Source: Desulfonatronaceae bacterium UBA663 (lineage in GTDB: Bacteria; Desulfobacterota; Desulfovibrionia; Desulfovibrionales; Desulfonatronaceae). From it: a stretch of 7,423 nt of DNA. Each line of letters starts with the position of its first letter. The stretch's first letter is position 1. Below the pieces are notes generated by a model. That model saw only the letters and a program-made list of their open reading frames with translations. It had not been told where the DNA came from and did no database searches. The DNA lies in assembly GCA_002299865.1 (NCBI GenBank), contig DBNV01000011.1, positions 1 through 7,423 of the forward strand. The letters run 5' to 3'. The translations under genes were made by a program, and so were the position numbers. This document shows positions 6,469 to 7,423 of this stretch, piece after piece.

Positions 6469-7208
6469 GCTCGTTTGCTCCCCGGGAGGATGTTTTTTGC
6501 GACCTCGCCAAGACGGGCCAGGGCTGCGCGCAGATCCCAATGCTTTGGCTTGCGCGAACCCACAAGGTTGGAAATGGTTCGCACTTCCAAAAAGGGAAGT
6601 TGCCATCGTGCGCAGGCCCAGGCCAGCGCAAATCCTTCCATGTTTTCCATGGCCGCGCCGTAACGAAGACGCAAAAAAGCCGCTCTCTGGGCCGTCCCGG
6701 TGACCCCGGACACGGTCAGACTTACGGCCTGGGGCATGTTCGGCAGGGCAAGCCCCAGACGTTGCGCTTGACGACCGGGGTCCAGGAAAATCCGATCCCA
6801 GACCGGGCGGCCGTCAATCTTGCCCAGGGCCAGGCCAAGGCCTTGCGGATCAACGCCATCGTCGGTCACCAGCCCGTATTCCGGCCAGATTTCTTCCCGG
6901 ACTAAAACCGCCTGTCCCAAGGGCAATTCGTTGCCATCAAAGGCTCCGGCCACTCCCAGATTTAAGACCCCTAGTGGCTTGTTCAAGCCGCCCAAGAGAT
7001 GGCCCAGAGCCATGGAAGCGTTCACCGGGCCGATGCCCGTGACCAGAAGAATCACATGGCCTGCGTGTTCGATCTCCAGTCGCAGATGTTCACCTTCCTC
7101 CGGAATCGACGTAGCCTTGTCGGAGAAGGCCGCACGCATCTCCATGGCGGTTGCGGTGACCACGATCAACGGCCGAGGAGTGAGCGAAGATTGGGGAAAG
7201 GTGAGCAT
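6465..7208 (-). CDS. mqnB: Futalosine hydrolase
   Basis: Nucleosidase that removes hypoxanthine from futalosine to give dehypoxanthine futalosine, the step before MqnC in the futalosine menaquinone pathway. The product has 247 residues in the PNP/UDP phosphorylase (MTA/SAH nucleosidase-like) fold. Visible are the N-terminal strand LIVVTATAMEM (14-24), TGIGPVNA (57-64), NLGVAGAF (83-90), the ribose-binding ENMEGFA (188-194) and RTISN (210-214). It could be confused with MTA/SAH nucleosidase by fold, but direct coupling to mqnD supports futalosine hydrolase. The ATG at 7206-7208 is the first start after an in-frame TAA and has no clear Shine-Dalgarno sequence. A TTG just before the first strand is an alternative but also lacks one, so the exact start is less certain than the gene. 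Confidence 0.93.
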   Translation of the reverse strand: MLTFPQSSLTPRPLIVVTATAMEMRAAFSDKATSIPEEGEHLRLEIEHAGHVILLVTGIGPVNASMALGHLLGGLNKPLGVLNLGVAGAFDGNELPLGQAVLVREEIWPEYGLVTDDGVDPQGLGLALGKIDGRPVWDRIFLDPGRQAQRLGLALPNMPQAVSLTVSGVTGTAQRAAFLRLRYGAAMENMEGFALAWACARWQLPFLEVRTISNLVGSRKPKHWDLRAALARLGEVAKNILPGSKRA

Positions 7209-7276
7209 AGGATCTGGTTTTTAGAATCGACCTGCACCTGCCAGCGTTGCTTTCCATGGGAAAACAATGTCATAGC

Positions 7277-7330
7277 ATGATAAAAATGTCAAGTGTTTTT
7301 TGCACTGATTAATAATTATGTGCTTGACAT
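7277..7330 (-). promoter_or_regulatory. Possible mqnB promoter and shared inverted repeat
   Basis: ATGTCAAG (7286-7293) and CTTGACAT (7323-7330) form an 8-bp inverted repeat 29 nt apart. The left arm gives a TTGACA on the - strand and the right arm is the -35 of the + strand promoter. For mqnB the matching -10 is unclear. CATTGT lies 17 nt after TTGACA, while TATCAT (7277-7282) fits a different, weak -35 (GTGCAA). A promoter for mqnB must lie near here, but the exact one is not settled. Confidence 0.35.
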
Positions 7331-7353
7331 CCATGACAGAATATTGCTATACT
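7324..7353 (+). promoter_or_regulatory. Strong promoter reading out of the window
   Basis: On the + strand there is a perfect -35 TTGACA (7324-7329), an 18-nt spacer and -10 TATACT (7348-7353, 5 of 6 consensus). Transcription would start near 7360 and read into whatever lies beyond 7423. It is the best sigma-70-type promoter in the window. Confidence 0.7.
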
Positions 7354-7366
7354 TACATCAAGTATA
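7348..7366. promoter_or_regulatory. Perfect dyad over the -10 box and start site
   Basis: TATACTT (7348-7354) and AAGTATA (7360-7366) are exact reverse complements separated by 5 nt. The left arm includes the -10 box of the + strand promoter and the right arm begins at the expected transcription start. This is a typical place for a repressor to bind, but the factor is unknown and the short AT-rich arms could occur by chance. Confidence 0.4.
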
Positions 7367-7388
7367 AGTAAAAGCACTATTAAAAAAC

Positions 7389-7423
7389 ATGAAGCATGAA
7401 GTACTGAAGTTTCACGAAAACTG
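7389..7423 (+). CDS. Possible start of a divergent gene leaving the window
   Basis: An ATG at 7389 opens a frame reading MKHEVLKFHEN that has no stop before the window ends. It lies about 29 nt after the predicted start of transcription from the + strand promoter at 7324-7353. There is no good ribosome site before it, only A-rich sequence. A second ATG at 7396 hits TGA after three codons and is not usable. Eleven codons are too few to identify a product; the true start may lie further right. Confidence 0.3.
   Translation, partial: MKHEVLKFHEN

Noticed and set aside
6469..6606. Upstream extension of mqnD into mqnB
   Set aside because: It adds 46 residues with no family similarity inside mqnB; the ATGA-overlap start has a good ribosome site.
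7294..7322. Fur-like box in the AT-rich stretch between the dyad arms
   Set aside because: GATTAATAATTAT only loosely resembles the Fur consensus and lacks its repeated hexamers.

Overview
The window is GC-rich and mostly housekeeping DNA from a Gram-negative anaerobe. It most resembles a sulfate-reducing bacterium of the Desulfovibrionales type. Three things point that way: a tig-clpP-clpX cluster, the futalosine route to menaquinone (mqnB-mqnD), and a lipopolysaccharide heptosyltransferase of the WaaF type. The taxonomic guess is inference; no search was run.

Layout, left to right. The 3' two-thirds of serS (seryl-tRNA synthetase) enters on the + strand and ends at 854. It converges with, and overlaps by 49 bp, the end of a heptosyltransferase II gene (waaF) on the - strand. 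From 5578 down to 806 all genes lie on the - strand and read tRNA-Leu(UAG), tig, clpP, clpX, waaF. This is a protein-quality-control unit: a ribosome-bound chaperone, then the protease subunit, then its unfoldase. waaF is attached to the end of clpX by a 4-bp GTGA overlap. The tRNA has its own consensus -35 box. clpP appears to have an additional promoter in the 158-bp gap after tig. The 217-bp stretch between the tRNA and tig is packed with short GC-rich direct and inverted repeats.

Further right, also on the - strand, mqnB (futalosine hydrolase) and mqnD (1,4-dihydroxy-6-naphthoate synthase) form a two-gene operon joined by an ATGA overlap. Upstream of mqnB, from about 7260 to the end, base composition turns sharply AT-rich. 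This segment holds a good + strand promoter pointing out of the window, dyad symmetries, and possibly the first codons of a divergent gene.

I found no convincing undescribed multi-gene system. The points most worth a second look are the structured tRNA-tig spacer, the divergent control region at 7286-7366, the placement of waaF in the clp cluster, and the convergent serS/waaF overlap.
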